From contig DAOUJJ010000005.1 in the NCBI GenBank assembly GCA_034422835.1, forward strand, positions 62,001-126,000: a stretch of 64,000 bases of DNA. The letters are read 5' to 3'. Both the position numbers and the translations under genes were made by a program. Shown one piece after another: positions 15,323 to 25,260 of this stretch (positions are counted from its first letter, which is position 1; the number at the start of each line of letters is the position of its first letter). The notes beneath the pieces are model-generated. The model worked only from the letters and a program-made list of their open reading frames with translations. It was not told where the DNA came from and ran no database searches. The DNA comes from VXMO01 sp034422835 (GTDB taxonomy: Bacteria > Chloroflexota > Dehalococcoidia > UBA6926).

Positions 15323-16126
15323 TTAGGCGCGCTGGTTGATCATGATGAGGGTGCCGAAGAAGTCCTGGGGGTGGACGACGCGGATGACGCTGTCGCCCTC
15401 AGGGTCTTCGATGACACGAAGTCCCTGCGATTTGATGTGCTCGGCCAGGCCGGCGGCGTCGTCTGACTCAAGGACGATGCCAAAGACACCAGGACCCCGT
15501 TCCTCGATGAACTTGGCCAACGGGCCCTCCTCCGAGGTCTGCTGGGCGAATTCGACCTCGGCGTCGCCCGCGTCCAGCCAGCCGGCGATGATGCCGGCGT
15601 TCTCCCGCTCGGAGTTGCGATTTAGTTTGAGGTCAAAGCTCTTCGACCAGTTTGCGACCGCGGCGTCACGGTCAGGCGTTGCGATGGTGATGTGGTGAAG
15701 CTTGAGGTCATGGTCGGTGGGGGTGCGGCGCGTGATCTGGGCAACCTCGACAAGGACGCCGTTGGCGGCGCGGGGGTGGATGAAGTCCACCTCGCCGACA
15801 AAGCCGGTCTCAGGCTCGCCCTGGATGAGTTGGACCTCGCGTTCCTTTAGGGTGGCGATGGCAGCGTGAATGTCCTCCACCTCGAAACAGACATGCTGTA
15901 TGCCCTCGCCACGGCGTGCGATGAACCTGCCGACGGCGCTTTCCGGATCTATGGGCTGCATGACCTCAAAGCGGACGTTTGCGGTGGGGAGGAGGGCGGC
16001 AACGAGGCCGCGCTCTTCGATGACCTCCTGGGCGGCGATCTTCAGGCCGAAGAGATTTTCAAAGGCGTCCGTCGCCTCCTTGAGGTCACGGACGACGACG
16101 CCGATGTGGTCGATTGCTTTGAACAT
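15323..16126 (-). CDS. two-domain VOC protein, probable methylmalonyl-CoA epimerase
   Basis: A 267-residue protein. Half 1 (1-135) is a good epimerase match: AIDHIGVVVRDLKEATDAFENLFGL with first-strand His7, EGIQHVCFEVEDIHAAIATLKE with the second His, and GVLVEVAQ with the Glu. Half 2 (KLHHITIATPDRDAAVANW to the end) is VOC-like, but its later ligand positions are GVFGIVLE and TLIMINQ, so it has lost the metal site. Single-domain epimerases are about 135-150 residues, so this is a fused or duplicated form. ATG 16126 is chosen; the frame upstream is only a shadow of mcmA1. It follows mcmA1 by 112 bases that contain a repeat. Confidence 0.88.
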   Translation of the reverse strand: MFKAIDHIGVVVRDLKEATDAFENLFGLKIAAQEVIEERGLVAALLPTANVRFEVMQPIDPESAVGRFIARRGEGIQHVCFEVEDIHAAIATLKEREVQLIQGEPETGFVGEVDFIHPRAANGVLVEVAQITRRTPTDHDLKLHHITIATPDRDAAVANWSKSFDLKLNRNSERENAGIIAGWLDAGDAEVEFAQQTSEEGPLAKFIEERGPGVFGIVLESDDAAGLAEHIKSQGLRVIEDPEGDSVIRVVHPQDFFGTLIMINQRA

Positions 16127-16186
16127 CTTTAAGTTTGGCCTCCTTGGTTTTACGGTTCGAGTTCGCGGTGTTTTGCTTCGTTCTGG

Positions 16187-16206
16187 ATTCCCGCTTTCGC
16201 GGGAAT
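16187..16206. repeat. palindromic repeat family A (ATTCCC-N8-GGGAAT)
   Basis: ATTCCCGC and GCGGGAAT form an 8-bp stem with a TTTC loop, flanked by CTGG and GACGGG. Copies are at 25214-25233 and 50346-50365. The form equals the neisserial dRS3 consensus. It lies between mcmA1 and the first VOC gene, inside the presumed operon. Confidence 0.85.
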
Positions 16207-16238
16207 GACGGGTGGAAAGCAGGAATGGGCGATGGGTG

Positions 16239-17903
<1,665 letters not shown>

Positions 17904-17999
17904 GGGCTGATCCTCCCATCGGGCGCGTGCAGGTGTCGCGGCCTACGCGCGAATTTGCTCACAACAGGATACAGCGGCGATAGGCGTGTTGTCAGTTGG

Positions 18000-18093
18000 G
18001 GGCTGCCAAGGCAGCCCTGCGGGCGGCACTGGATTCCCGTGTCAAGCACGGGAATGACGGGCGGGGGGCCTTCGACAGGCTCAGGGCGAACGG
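18000..18093. repeat. cluster of three palindromic repeats
   Basis: Three elements lie side by side between ispG and mcmA1: a near-perfect palindrome GGGCTGCC-AA-GGCAGCCC at 18000-18017, a family A' copy at 18033-18055 (ATTCCC-N11-GGGAAT, 9-bp stem) and a family B copy at 18069-18093 (CCTTCGACAGGCTCAGGGCG). The first may act as a hairpin terminator for ispG, though no U-run follows. Confidence 0.75.
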
Positions 18094-18117
18094 GGGAGGC
18101 GCTCAGGGTGTGGGGGA

Positions 18118-19266
18118 TTAGGTGGTGGCGGCTTCGGGGTCGAGTTCAATCTGCTCAATCTCTTCCATGAGAGCGGAGACGAACTCGGACTCGGGAACGA
18201 CGCGAACCTTCTGGCCCTTGCGGAAGATGATGCCGCGGCCATTGCCTGCGGCGATCCCCACGTCGGCGTCCTTTGCCTCGCCGGGGCCGTTCACCTCACA
18301 GCCCATGACGGCCACGCGCACCGGCTTGTCCACCTGTTTGAGCGCCTCGTCCACCATCTCGGAGTACTTGATGATGTCAACGTCGGCGCGCCCGCAGGAC
18401 GGGCAGGCGATGAGAGTGACGCCCTTGTTGCGCATGTTGAGCGACTTGAGAATCTCCCAACCGGCTTCGACTTCTTTGACAGGGTCTCCGGCGAGAGAGA
18501 CGCGGATAGTATCGCCGATGCCCTCATAGAGAAGGTGTCCGAGACCGACGGCGCTGCGGATCGAGCCGCCAAACGGCGTGCCCGCCTCCGTGATCCCCAG
18601 GTGCAGGGGATAGTCAACCTGCTCAGCAACGCGGCGGTAGGCCTCAACGGTCATGGGGACATCGAATCCCTTGACGGAGATCTTGATTTGGTCGAAGTCC
18701 ATCTCCTCGAGGATTCCGACCTCCCAAAGCGCAGTCGCCACCATGTGGTCAACGACGGTGTAGTCGCCCTCGCCCTCCTGGCTGGCCTTGGCGAGCTTGT
18801 TGACGCCGTCGGCGAGTCGATGGAAATCACCGGTCTTACCGATGCCGCCGATGGGGGGCAGGGAACCGAAGTTGACACCGATGCGGATGGGAATCTCGTA
18901 TTCCTTGGCAAGCGTGACGACTTCCCGCACCTTGTCTGCGTCGCGGATGTTGCCGGGGTTCAGTCGGATGCCGCTGACGCCGCTCTTGATCGCCTCAAGC
19001 GCGAGCAGGTGGTGGAAGTGGATGTCCGCGATAACGGGGATGGGGGCGCGGCTGCAGATCCATTTGAGGGCTTGTGCGGCGTCCATATTCGGGACGGCGC
19101 AGCGGATGATGTCACATCCGGCGGCGGCAACCTCATAGATCTGGGAGACCGTTGCTTCCACATCACGGGTATCAGTCTTGGTCATCGACTGCACGGCGAC
19201 AGGCGCATCGCCGCCCACGGGGACCTTTCCAACATGGATTTGCCGAGAAACACGTCGCTCCGGCAT
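18118..19266 (-). CDS. ispG: 4-hydroxy-3-methylbut-2-enyl-diphosphate synthase (IspG/GcpE)
   Basis: A 382-residue enzyme of the MEP isoprenoid pathway converting MEcPP to HMBPP. PVAVQSMTKTDTRDVEATVSQI, IRCAVPNMDAAQAL and IADIHFHHLLALEAI form the barrel; the Cys of TLIACPSCGR and of VAVMGCEVNGPGEA are the 4Fe-4S ligands, with the catalytic Glu in the latter. ATG 19266 has AGGAG seven bases upstream; the in-frame ATG 19284 is less likely. Together with ispC at 21263 it places two MEP genes in this window. Confidence 0.96.
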   Translation of the reverse strand: MPERRVSRQIHVGKVPVGGDAPVAVQSMTKTDTRDVEATVSQIYEVAAAGCDIIRCAVPNMDAAQALKWICSRAPIPVIADIHFHHLLALEAIKSGVSGIRLNPGNIRDADKVREVVTLAKEYEIPIRIGVNFGSLPPIGGIGKTGDFHRLADGVNKLAKASQEGEGDYTVVDHMVATALWEVGILEEMDFDQIKISVKGFDVPMTVEAYRRVAEQVDYPLHLGITEAGTPFGGSIRSAVGLGHLLYEGIGDTIRVSLAGDPVKEVEAGWEILKSLNMRNKGVTLIACPSCGRADVDIIKYSEMVDEALKQVDKPVRVAVMGCEVNGPGEAKDADVGIAAGNGRGIIFRKGQKVRVVPESEFVSALMEEIEQIELDPEAATT

Positions 19267-19360
19267 GGTCTTTCTCCTATCCATAAGGCGACTCCAAACC
19301 TACCTACACGATACCACAGAGAGCCTAAGCGACAGGCTAGTTGAGACGGGTTATCAGAGG

Positions 19361-19780
19361 TTATGAGGTTTCCCAGGGATTGATGACATCGACACCTAGG
19401 CCGGTGAAGTCTCGTACATTGCGTGTGACTATAACCATGTCATTGACGCTTGCCGTTCCTGCGATCAAGGCATCGCCGAGTTCCAGTTCACCGCCGCTCC
19501 GACGCACTTGCGCCTGGAACACTGCGGCACGTTCTGCTTCCCGTCTCCCAATAGGTGAGATACGCCCCTCATAGTCCTCGAGGAGCAGGTTTAACCACTC
19601 TCTCAACCTTTCGCGCCGGCGGCCTTGCGGCAAGATTTGTACTCCTAATTCCAACTCTTCAACAACGATGGCTGATAGCCACAGATCATCATGGTTGCTC
19701 AGAAAGTCCAGCACAGTCGGGGCAGGGTCTTCCTTAGTGCGCTCCGAAACGACGTTTGTGTCTAGGAGAAAGCCGGTCAT
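19361..19780 (-). CDS. PIN-domain toxin, VapC family
   Basis: A 139-residue PIN nuclease: LLDTNVVSE gives Asp7, SAIVVEELELG gives Glu41/42, LGDALIAGTA gives Asp103 and VTRNVRDF gives the last acidic residue, so the four-acid site is complete. VapC toxins are Mg-dependent RNases, usually cutting tRNA or rRNA; this one resembles the FitB/VapC type. Its ATG overlaps the antitoxin stop by 4 bases, a standard toxin-antitoxin arrangement. Confidence 0.92.
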   Translation of the reverse strand: MTGFLLDTNVVSERTKEDPAPTVLDFLSNHDDLWLSAIVVEELELGVQILPQGRRRERLREWLNLLLEDYEGRISPIGRREAERAAVFQAQVRRSGGELELGDALIAGTASVNDMVIVTRNVRDFTGLGVDVINPWETS

Positions 19781-20079
19781 TGGGCACTATCTTCATCCTC
19801 TTCCAAGTCCTGGAAGGGAATCTCTCGATGGGACTCTCGACTGCGGGGCGGGATTTCAAGATTGGTTCCCCTGGGCGTGTTCTCGACCAGCCACTTTCCC
19901 AAGGGCATCCGGGGCTTCGCCTTTTCATCCCACACCGCTGCGGGCACGACAACGAAGGGTTTGCGAGCGCCGATGCGCTGCGGTCCTTCTTCCTCTGCCA
20001 GTCGTAGAATCTCAGATAGCCGCGCTTTCGCCTCAGTAACAGTCCAGATACGCTCAGAACCGGAGTGTTGAATGGCCAT
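19777..20079 (-). CDS. Phd/YefM-like antitoxin of the VapC pair
   Basis: A 100-residue protein. The N-terminal part (ERIWTVTEAKARLSEILRLAEEEGPQRIGARKPFVVVPAAVWDE) follows the Phd/YefM DNA-binding fold; the acidic C-terminus should wrap and inhibit the toxin. It has a strong GAGGAGG site and is first in the operon. An inverted repeat and promoter-like sequence lie just upstream (20102-20147), as expected for autoregulation. Confidence 0.88.
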   Translation of the reverse strand: MAIQHSGSERIWTVTEAKARLSEILRLAEEEGPQRIGARKPFVVVPAAVWDEKAKPRMPLGKWLVENTPRGTNLEIPPRSRESHREIPFQDLEEDEDSAQ

Positions 20080-20101
20080 GACGCCTCCTCGATCAGAATA
20101 C

Positions 20102-20147
20102 TAGTCTAATATAGACCAGATTATTGAAACTGTGTTGGTTGTAGCAA
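20102..20147 (-). promoter_or_regulatory. probable promoter and operator of the toxin-antitoxin operon
   Basis: On the minus strand: -35 TTGCTA (20142-20147), 16-base spacer, -10 AATAAT (20120-20125), then an inverted repeat over the expected transcription start, TGGTCTA-TAT-TAGACTA (20102-20118, six of seven positions symmetric). The layout suits repression by the antitoxin or the toxin-antitoxin complex. Confidence 0.5.
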
Positions 20148-20192
20148 GGACATCATTGATTTCAGGTCGACGGAGGCTGGCCCACCTCTGTA

Positions 20193-21260
20193 TTACGGCA
20201 GGACGGAGTCTCCTTGCAGGAGGCGGGGAAGGTCTATGCCGACGGTGACGAAGAAGACCAGTGAGAGCAGGAAGACAAAGCCGATGAGGTGGACGAGGTT
20301 CTCACGCTGAGGAGAGAGGCGTCGTCCGCGACGGACCACCTCCAGGATGAGGAATGGGATGCGGCCGCCGTCCAGGGCAGGGATGGGCAGCAGGTTCAGG
20401 ATGCCCAGGTTGAGGCTCAGCAGGGCGACGATAATCAGCAGGGAAATCGGCCCCTGCTGCGCCGCCTCCCCCGTCGCCTGCGCGATGCCCACCGGCCCCG
20501 CAATGCCGGGGTTGCTTGAGGAACCGACGGCGCGTTGAATCTCCGTCGCAGTGCTTGTAACCACGTTGCCCATGAGCACGATGCCGTTCCACGGCGCCTG
20601 CCAAACGGGGGCGGCACGGCGTTCAAAGACGGGATTGAGAAGGTGAATCGACACGCCCATCGGCCCCTCGCCGGGCAGAGGATTCGCACGGGGAGCGAGG
20701 TAGACGGCAAGCGGGACGCTCCCGCGCTGAACCCGCAACTCCACCTCATCGCCGTCGGCGCGGTTGATGCGGTCGGAGAGCTGCCCCAATGTCAGCACGT
20801 CCTGGCCATCCACGGCTCGGATCACATCGCCCACTCGCAGGTCGGCCTCGTCCGCCGGGGACCCGGCGACAACTTCTTCAATCACGATTTCACTGTCAAC
20901 GAGCCGGTCCACGGGCAGGGAGGCGAGGGCGCTGAAGATGAACCACGCGAGCAGGATGTTCATGGCGGAGCCGGCCACCAACACGATGAAGCGCGCCCAG
21001 ACGGGCTTGCCCGCGTAGCCATCGGGCACGGTTGGATCGCTCTCGCCCTCCAGCCGCACAAACCCGCCGACGGGTATCCAGTTCAGGGAATAGACGATGC
21101 CGTTGCGCCAGATGCCCTTGAGACGGGGCGGAAAGCCGATGCCGAGCTCCCGCACGCGAATGCCGAGCAGGCGCGCCGCCCAGAAATGGCCGAGTTCATG
21201 GATGAGCACGAGGAAGCTCAGGACAACGGCAAAGGCCGCGATGGTAACGAGGATCGACAT
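20193..21260 (-). CDS. rseP: RIP-family site-2 zinc metalloprotease RseP
   Basis: A 355-residue integral-membrane protease. HELGH (21-25) in the first membrane segment binds zinc, one PDZ domain follows (about 110-190, IEEVVAGSPADEADLRVGDVIRAVDGQDVLTL), and NLLPIPALDGGRI supplies the third ligand. It cuts transmembrane substrates such as anti-sigma factors or signal-peptide remnants. ATG 21260 begins right after the ispC stop; an upstream ATG at 21305 lies inside ispC and is unlikely. It is last in the rpsB-to-rseP series. Confidence 0.95.
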   Translation of the reverse strand: MSILVTIAAFAVVLSFLVLIHELGHFWAARLLGIRVRELGIGFPPRLKGIWRNGIVYSLNWIPVGGFVRLEGESDPTVPDGYAGKPVWARFIVLVAGSAMNILLAWFIFSALASLPVDRLVDSEIVIEEVVAGSPADEADLRVGDVIRAVDGQDVLTLGQLSDRINRADGDEVELRVQRGSVPLAVYLAPRANPLPGEGPMGVSIHLLNPVFERRAAPVWQAPWNGIVLMGNVVTSTATEIQRAVGSSSNPGIAGPVGIAQATGEAAQQGPISLLIIVALLSLNLGILNLLPIPALDGGRIPFLILEVVRRGRRLSPQRENLVHLIGFVFLLSLVFFVTVGIDLPRLLQGDSVLP

Positions 21261-21262
21261 TG

Positions 21263-22375
21263 TCAGCGCGCCTTTGCCGAGTTCCTGACGTGGTCGCGCG
21301 CCCACGCATCGACCGCAAGCAAGTCGTCAAGGGTCGGCTGATTTACAGGAGTGTGGGCGTCAAGCGCGTCGGCAATCAAAGACGGTATGGAGTTGAAGGG
21401 GATGGCGCCTGAGAGGAAGAATTCGACGGCGATCTCGTCGGCGGCGTTGAGAACGGCCGGGTACGTCTTGCCGCTTCGAGCAGCATCGACGGCGAGCCAG
21501 AAACACGGGAATCGGCCACGATCCAGCGCCTCGAATGTCTGCTCAACCGAGTAGTCCATCTCGCGCCAATCAGCGGGGCGCTCGATGCGTTCTGGCCAGG
21601 CAAGCGCGTATTGGATGGGGAGGCGCATGTCCGGCATGGATAGCTGCGCCTTGAGCGTGCCGTTGGTGAACTCGACCATCGAGTGGACGATGCTCTGGCG
21701 ATGCACCATGACATCGATGCGGTCGTAATCGATGTCGTAGAGCCAGCGCGCCTCTATGACCTCCAGCGCCTTGTTCATCAGGGTGGCGGAGTCGATGGTG
21801 ACTTTAGGCCCCATGCGCCACGTTGGATGTGCCAAAGCCTCGTCCGGCGTGACGGATTCAAGTTCCTCTTGGCTGCGGGCAAAGAACGGTCCCCCGGAGG
21901 CGGTCAGGATGAGGCGGCTGACAGAATCCGTCGGCTCTCCGGCCAGGCATTGCCAAAGCGCGTTGTGCTCACTGTCAACGGGGAGGAGCGCCGCGCCGGT
22001 TCTGGCCACCTCGCTCATCACAAGTTCACCGGCCACGACGAGGATTTCCTTGCTCGCAAAGGCAACGGTCTTGCCCGCCTCGATGGCGGCAAGGGCAGGG
22101 ACGAGGGCGGCGAGGCCGGGGATGGCGAGGACGACGGCGTCCACATCGGGACTGCGGGCGATATCCGCGAGCTTCTCAGGCGTAGACGCCTCTCCTGAGG
22201 CGGAGAGAGCGGGGGTAAATTCCGCCACCTGCGCGTGAAAGGCGTCGCTGTCATGTCCGGCGGCAAGGCCAACCACGCGGAATCGGTCGGCATTTCGTCG
22301 GACAACATCCAGCGTTTGGGTGCCGATGGAGCCCGTTGATCCAAGGACGGCGATGCGTTTCTGTGCGTCACTCAT
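21263..22375 (-). CDS. ispC: 1-deoxy-D-xylulose-5-phosphate reductoisomerase
   Basis: A 370-residue enzyme that makes MEP, the committed step of the MEP pathway. RIAVLGSTGSIGTQTLDVVRR is the NADPH site; ALASKEILVVAGELV, PVDSEHNALWQCL and LTASGGPFF follow, then TIDSATLMNKALEVIEARWLY. All family hallmarks are present and the length is normal. It lies 1 base from the stop of cdsA and 2 from the start of rseP. Confidence 0.97.
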   Translation of the reverse strand: MSDAQKRIAVLGSTGSIGTQTLDVVRRNADRFRVVGLAAGHDSDAFHAQVAEFTPALSASGEASTPEKLADIARSPDVDAVVLAIPGLAALVPALAAIEAGKTVAFASKEILVVAGELVMSEVARTGAALLPVDSEHNALWQCLAGEPTDSVSRLILTASGGPFFARSQEELESVTPDEALAHPTWRMGPKVTIDSATLMNKALEVIEARWLYDIDYDRIDVMVHRQSIVHSMVEFTNGTLKAQLSMPDMRLPIQYALAWPERIERPADWREMDYSVEQTFEALDRGRFPCFWLAVDAARSGKTYPAVLNAADEIAVEFFLSGAIPFNSIPSLIADALDAHTPVNQPTLDDLLAVDAWARDHVRNSAKAR

Positions 22376-22376
22376 G

Positions 22377-23057
22377 TCATTCCATAGTAGTGACGATGGT
22401 CACATAGACAAGGACGGCGGGAAGAATCGGCAGCAGCGAATCAAGCCGGTCAAGGACGCCGCCGTGGCCGGGGAGCAGGTTGCCGGAATCCTTGACGCCT
22501 GCCTTTCGCTTGAGCCGGGACTCGGCCAGGTCCCCCAGCTGACCAAGCGCGGAGAGTACCGCGCCCAGTGGGATAGCCGCGACAAGCGGGAGAGTTTCCA
22601 AATCGATGAACAGAGCAAACCCGGCGCTCACCGCCGCCGCGCCGATGACTCCGCCCACCGCGCCCTCCCACGTCTTGCTCGGGCTGATCGACGGGGCGAG
22701 TTGGTGGCGGCCAATGAGGCTGCCGACCGCGTAGGCGGCCGTATCGGAGGCGAACGTAATGAGGATGGCGTAGAAGAGCCACGCAAGGCCGTCGTTCGAT
22801 TCCCGGAGCACCAAGCCGGACGCGAGGGCAGCGGCCACAATGAGGGATGCCAAGAGCCAGAGGATAAGGCTGAATCGCCGGAGCATGGCGCGCAGTTCCC
22901 AGATCGCGACCAGCGCCGCCGCCCCCGTTACAAGCAGTAGCGGGATGCCGCCCAGCCAGACAGCGGCGGCCAACAGCGGAATACCGACAACTGCCGTGGC
23001 CAGCCGGAGCGGTAGAGAATCCCTGTTTCCCGCAGCGTCCTCCTGGTTCATACCCAT
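22377..23057 (-). CDS. cdsA: phosphatidate cytidylyltransferase
   Basis: A 226-residue polytopic membrane enzyme making CDP-diacylglycerol for phospholipid synthesis. The C-terminal signature SPSKTWEGAVGGVIGAA and GQLGDLAESRLKRKAGVKDSGNLLPGHGGVLDRLDS is complete. About six or seven membrane segments are visible. ATG 23057 is chosen (ATG 23051 two codons later is equally possible); an upstream frame overlapping uppS lacks support. The protein is slightly short for the family (250-290), mainly at the N-terminus. Confidence 0.92.
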   Translation of the reverse strand: MGMNQEDAAGNRDSLPLRLATAVVGIPLLAAAVWLGGIPLLLVTGAAALVAIWELRAMLRRFSLILWLLASLIVAAALASGLVLRESNDGLAWLFYAILITFASDTAAYAVGSLIGRHQLAPSISPSKTWEGAVGGVIGAAAVSAGFALFIDLETLPLVAAIPLGAVLSALGQLGDLAESRLKRKAGVKDSGNLLPGHGGVLDRLDSLLPILPAVLVYVTIVTTME

Positions 23058-23091
23058 AGAGAGATTATGGGGGAGAGGGACGTAGCGCGGC

Positions 23092-23817
23092 TTATTCTCC
23101 CTCCACGCCTCCGAAACGCCGTTTGCGGGCGGCATATGAGTCTAGGGCTTTGGTGACTTCTTCGGGGCCGAAGTCGGGCCAGAGCGTCGACGTGAAATAG
23201 AGTTCCGCGTAGGCGGCCTGCCACAGCAGGAAATTGCTGATGCGCAGTTCGCCGCCGGTGCGGATAATCAGGTCCGGGTCCGGCAGGCCGTTGGTGAACA
23301 GGCGGCTCGCGAATGCGGATTCGTCCAGGTCTTCGGGAGCAACATCATCTCGCAGCAGTGTTCTGGCCGCCTCAAGAATCTCCTCGCGGCCTCCGTAATC
23401 GAACGCGACACTGAGTGTGATGCCGGTATTGCCCTTCGTCATGTCAACAACGCGGTTGATGGCGGCGGCGATGTCCGGGCTGATGCGGTCGTTGCGTCCA
23501 AGATGGACCAGCCGCGCTCCCTCCTCGTGCAGACGGGGGGCGTCCTGCTTGATAGCCTCGGCGGCAAGCGTCATCAAACCCTGGACTTCTTCGGACGGAC
23601 GCCGCCAATTCTCCGTGGAAAAGGCATAGAGCGTCAGATAGCGGACGCCTCGCTCAGAGAACGCGCGGACAACATCATGCAGCTTGATGCGGCCATGCTG
23701 ATGCCCCTGCTCACGTGGGAGTTCCCGTTCCCGCGCCCATCGCCCATTGCCATCCATGACGATGGCGACGTGCTGCGGGGTGGCAGTGGGGAGGCGAGAT
23801 TCGTCCGATGGTGTCAT
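23092..23817 (-). CDS. uppS: isoprenyl transferase (undecaprenyl diphosphate synthase)
   Basis: A 241-residue cis-prenyltransferase. HVAIVMDGNGRWARERELPREQGHQHG contains the catalytic Asp of MDGNGRWA; YLTLYAFSTENWRRP and PDPDLIIRTGGELRISNFLLWQAAYAELYFTSTLWPDF are the other signatures. It builds the polyprenyl carrier lipid for cell-envelope glycan synthesis from the MEP-pathway products of ispC and ispG. Confidence 0.97.
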   Translation of the reverse strand: MTPSDESRLPTATPQHVAIVMDGNGRWARERELPREQGHQHGRIKLHDVVRAFSERGVRYLTLYAFSTENWRRPSEEVQGLMTLAAEAIKQDAPRLHEEGARLVHLGRNDRISPDIAAAINRVVDMTKGNTGITLSVAFDYGGREEILEAARTLLRDDVAPEDLDESAFASRLFTNGLPDPDLIIRTGGELRISNFLLWQAAYAELYFTSTLWPDFGPEEVTKALDSYAARKRRFGGVEGE

Positions 23818-23835
23818 GCGCGGGCGGATACGACG

Positions 23836-24393
23836 CTAGACTTCCATGACCGCGGCTTCCTTGGCCGCACCCATCTCATCGACCTGCCCCGTGTAGCGGT
23901 CGGTGATCTTCTGGAGTTGGTCCGCCGCGCGGCGTTCCTCGTCTTCTGAGATTTCCTTGTCGCGCTGCAGTCGGCGCAGGTGGTCCATGGCGTCACGGCG
24001 GACGTTGCGTATGGCCACACGCTCATCCTCGGCCTTGGAGCGAACCAGCCGGCTCATCTCCTTGCGACGTTCCTCCGTCATCTGCGGAATCGGGATGCGG
24101 AGCAATTGTCCGTCTGCAGCGGGGGATAGTCCCAGGTCTGTCTGAAGGATGGCGCGCTCGATGGCCGTCATGGCGGAGTGGTCATAGGGCTGAACGACGA
24201 GGAGGCGCGGTTCCGGGGCGGTGATGGTCGCCAGCTGTTTGAGCGGAGTGGGCGTCCCGTAGTAATCGACCCGGAGTTCCTCGATCAGGGTAGGGGAGGC
24301 GCGGCCGGTGCGGATGCCTGCCAACTCGCGGTCAAGAACCTCGCACGTGACCTGCATTCGGTGTTCTGCACCGTCGAGAATCTCTTGCGTCAT
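23836..24393 (-). CDS. frr: ribosome recycling factor
   Basis: A 185-residue RRF with the three-helix bundle and hinge: RTGRASPTLIEELRVDYYGTPTPLKQLATI, then IPIPQMTEERRKEMSRLVRSKAEDERVAIRNVRRDA. Length and sequence are standard. It splits post-termination ribosomes with EF-G. It lies between pyrH (24 bases) and uppS (18 bases) in the conserved series. Confidence 0.97.
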   Translation of the reverse strand: MTQEILDGAEHRMQVTCEVLDRELAGIRTGRASPTLIEELRVDYYGTPTPLKQLATITAPEPRLLVVQPYDHSAMTAIERAILQTDLGLSPAADGQLLRIPIPQMTEERRKEMSRLVRSKAEDERVAIRNVRRDAMDHLRRLQRDKEISEDEERRAADQLQKITDRYTGQVDEMGAAKEAAVMEV

Positions 24394-24417
24394 GGCTTGT
24401 CCTCCCTCCGGGCGCGC

Positions 24418-25149
24418 CTAGCGTGTTCCGCTTGAGTTGACGAGCGTGCCGACCGTTTCACCCCTCAGTATTCTGCCAACGCTTCCCGCGTCAAAGATGT
24501 CAAAGACGACGATGGGCAGGCTGTTGTCCATGCAGAGGGTCAGCGCCGTGCTGTCCATGACGCCAAGCCGCAGATTGAGGGCCTCCATGTAGCTGATGGC
24601 GGAATACCGCTTCGCGTCAGGTTTCTCATTGGGGTCGGCGTCGTAGATGCCGTCCACCTTGTTCTTGGACATGAGGAGGACGTTCGCGCCCACTTCCACG
24701 GCGCGCAGGGAGGCCGCCGTGTCCGTCGTCATGTACGGGTTGCCGGTTCCGGCGGCGAAGATGACCACGCGGCCTTTCTCCATGTGGCGAATGGCGCGGC
24801 GGCGGATGTACGGCTCCGCGACGGCCTGGATGGCGATGGCGGAGAGAGTGCGGACATCCGCGCCGAGGCTTTCAAGCGTCGTCTGGAGCGCGAGGGCGTT
24901 GATGACGGTGGCCAACATGCCGGAATAATCGGCGGTGGCGCGATCCATGCCGGACTCCTGGGCGATTCTGCCGCGCCAGATATTGCCGCCGCCCACGACG
25001 ATGCCCATCTGCGCGCCGGTCTGCAGAACGTCATAGATCTCGGATGCGACGACACGGACGGTATCAACGTCAATGCCGGACGCACGAGGGCCCATCAGCG
25101 CCTCGCCACTGAGCTTGAGGAGGACTCGCCGCGGTTTGTCGCCGTCCAG
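24418..25149 (-). CDS. pyrH: uridylate kinase, probable CTG start
   Basis: UMP kinase of the amino-acid-kinase family; makes UDP from UMP. GIVVGGGNIWRG, FAAGTGNPYMTTDTAASLRAVE and KVDGIYDADPNE are diagnostic. The first ATG in frame (25095) would begin MGPRASGIDVD and drop VLLKLSGEAL, the ATP-binding start of every family member. That segment is encoded directly upstream, but between it and the in-frame TAG at 25180-25182 there is no ATG, GTG or TTG. CTG 25149, with AAGGA eight bases before it, gives 243 residues, the usual length. A repeat composite (25186-25233) lies just upstream. Confidence 0.88.
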   Translation of the reverse strand: MDGDKPRRVLLKLSGEALMGPRASGIDVDTVRVVASEIYDVLQTGAQMGIVVGGGNIWRGRIAQESGMDRATADYSGMLATVINALALQTTLESLGADVRTLSAIAIQAVAEPYIRRRAIRHMEKGRVVIFAAGTGNPYMTTDTAASLRAVEVGANVLLMSKNKVDGIYDADPNEKPDAKRYSAISYMEALNLRLGVMDSTALTLCMDNSLPIVVFDIFDAGSVGRILRGETVGTLVNSSGTR

Positions 25150-25185
25150 CGCCCCGTTCCTTTCTCTTTCGCCCTCATCCTAAAC

Positions 25186-25204
25186 CCTCTCCAAGCGGGA
25201 GAGG
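25186..25204. repeat. palindromic repeat family D (CCTCTCC/GGAGAGG)
   Basis: CCTCTCC and GGAGAGG form a 7-bp stem over AAGCG, preceded by GCCCTCATCCTAAA. It is joined to the family A copy at 25214. An in-frame stop for pyrH (25180-25182) lies in its flank. Confidence 0.7.
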
Positions 25205-25213
25205 AGATTCTGG

Positions 25214-25233
25214 ATTCCCGCTTTCGCGGGAAT
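25214..25233. repeat. palindromic repeat family A (ATTCCC-N8-GGGAAT)
   Basis: The 20-base core is identical to the 16187 copy, with the same CTGG and GACGGG flanks. It sits between tsf and pyrH inside a normally tight operon. Confidence 0.85.
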
Positions 25234-25260
25234 GACGGGTAGTAGAGGAGATGTACCTGG

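Noticed and set aside
19320..19340. Short hairpin AGCCT/AGGCT between ispG and vapC
   Set aside because: The 5-bp stem is short, not followed by a U-run, and such hairpins are common by chance.
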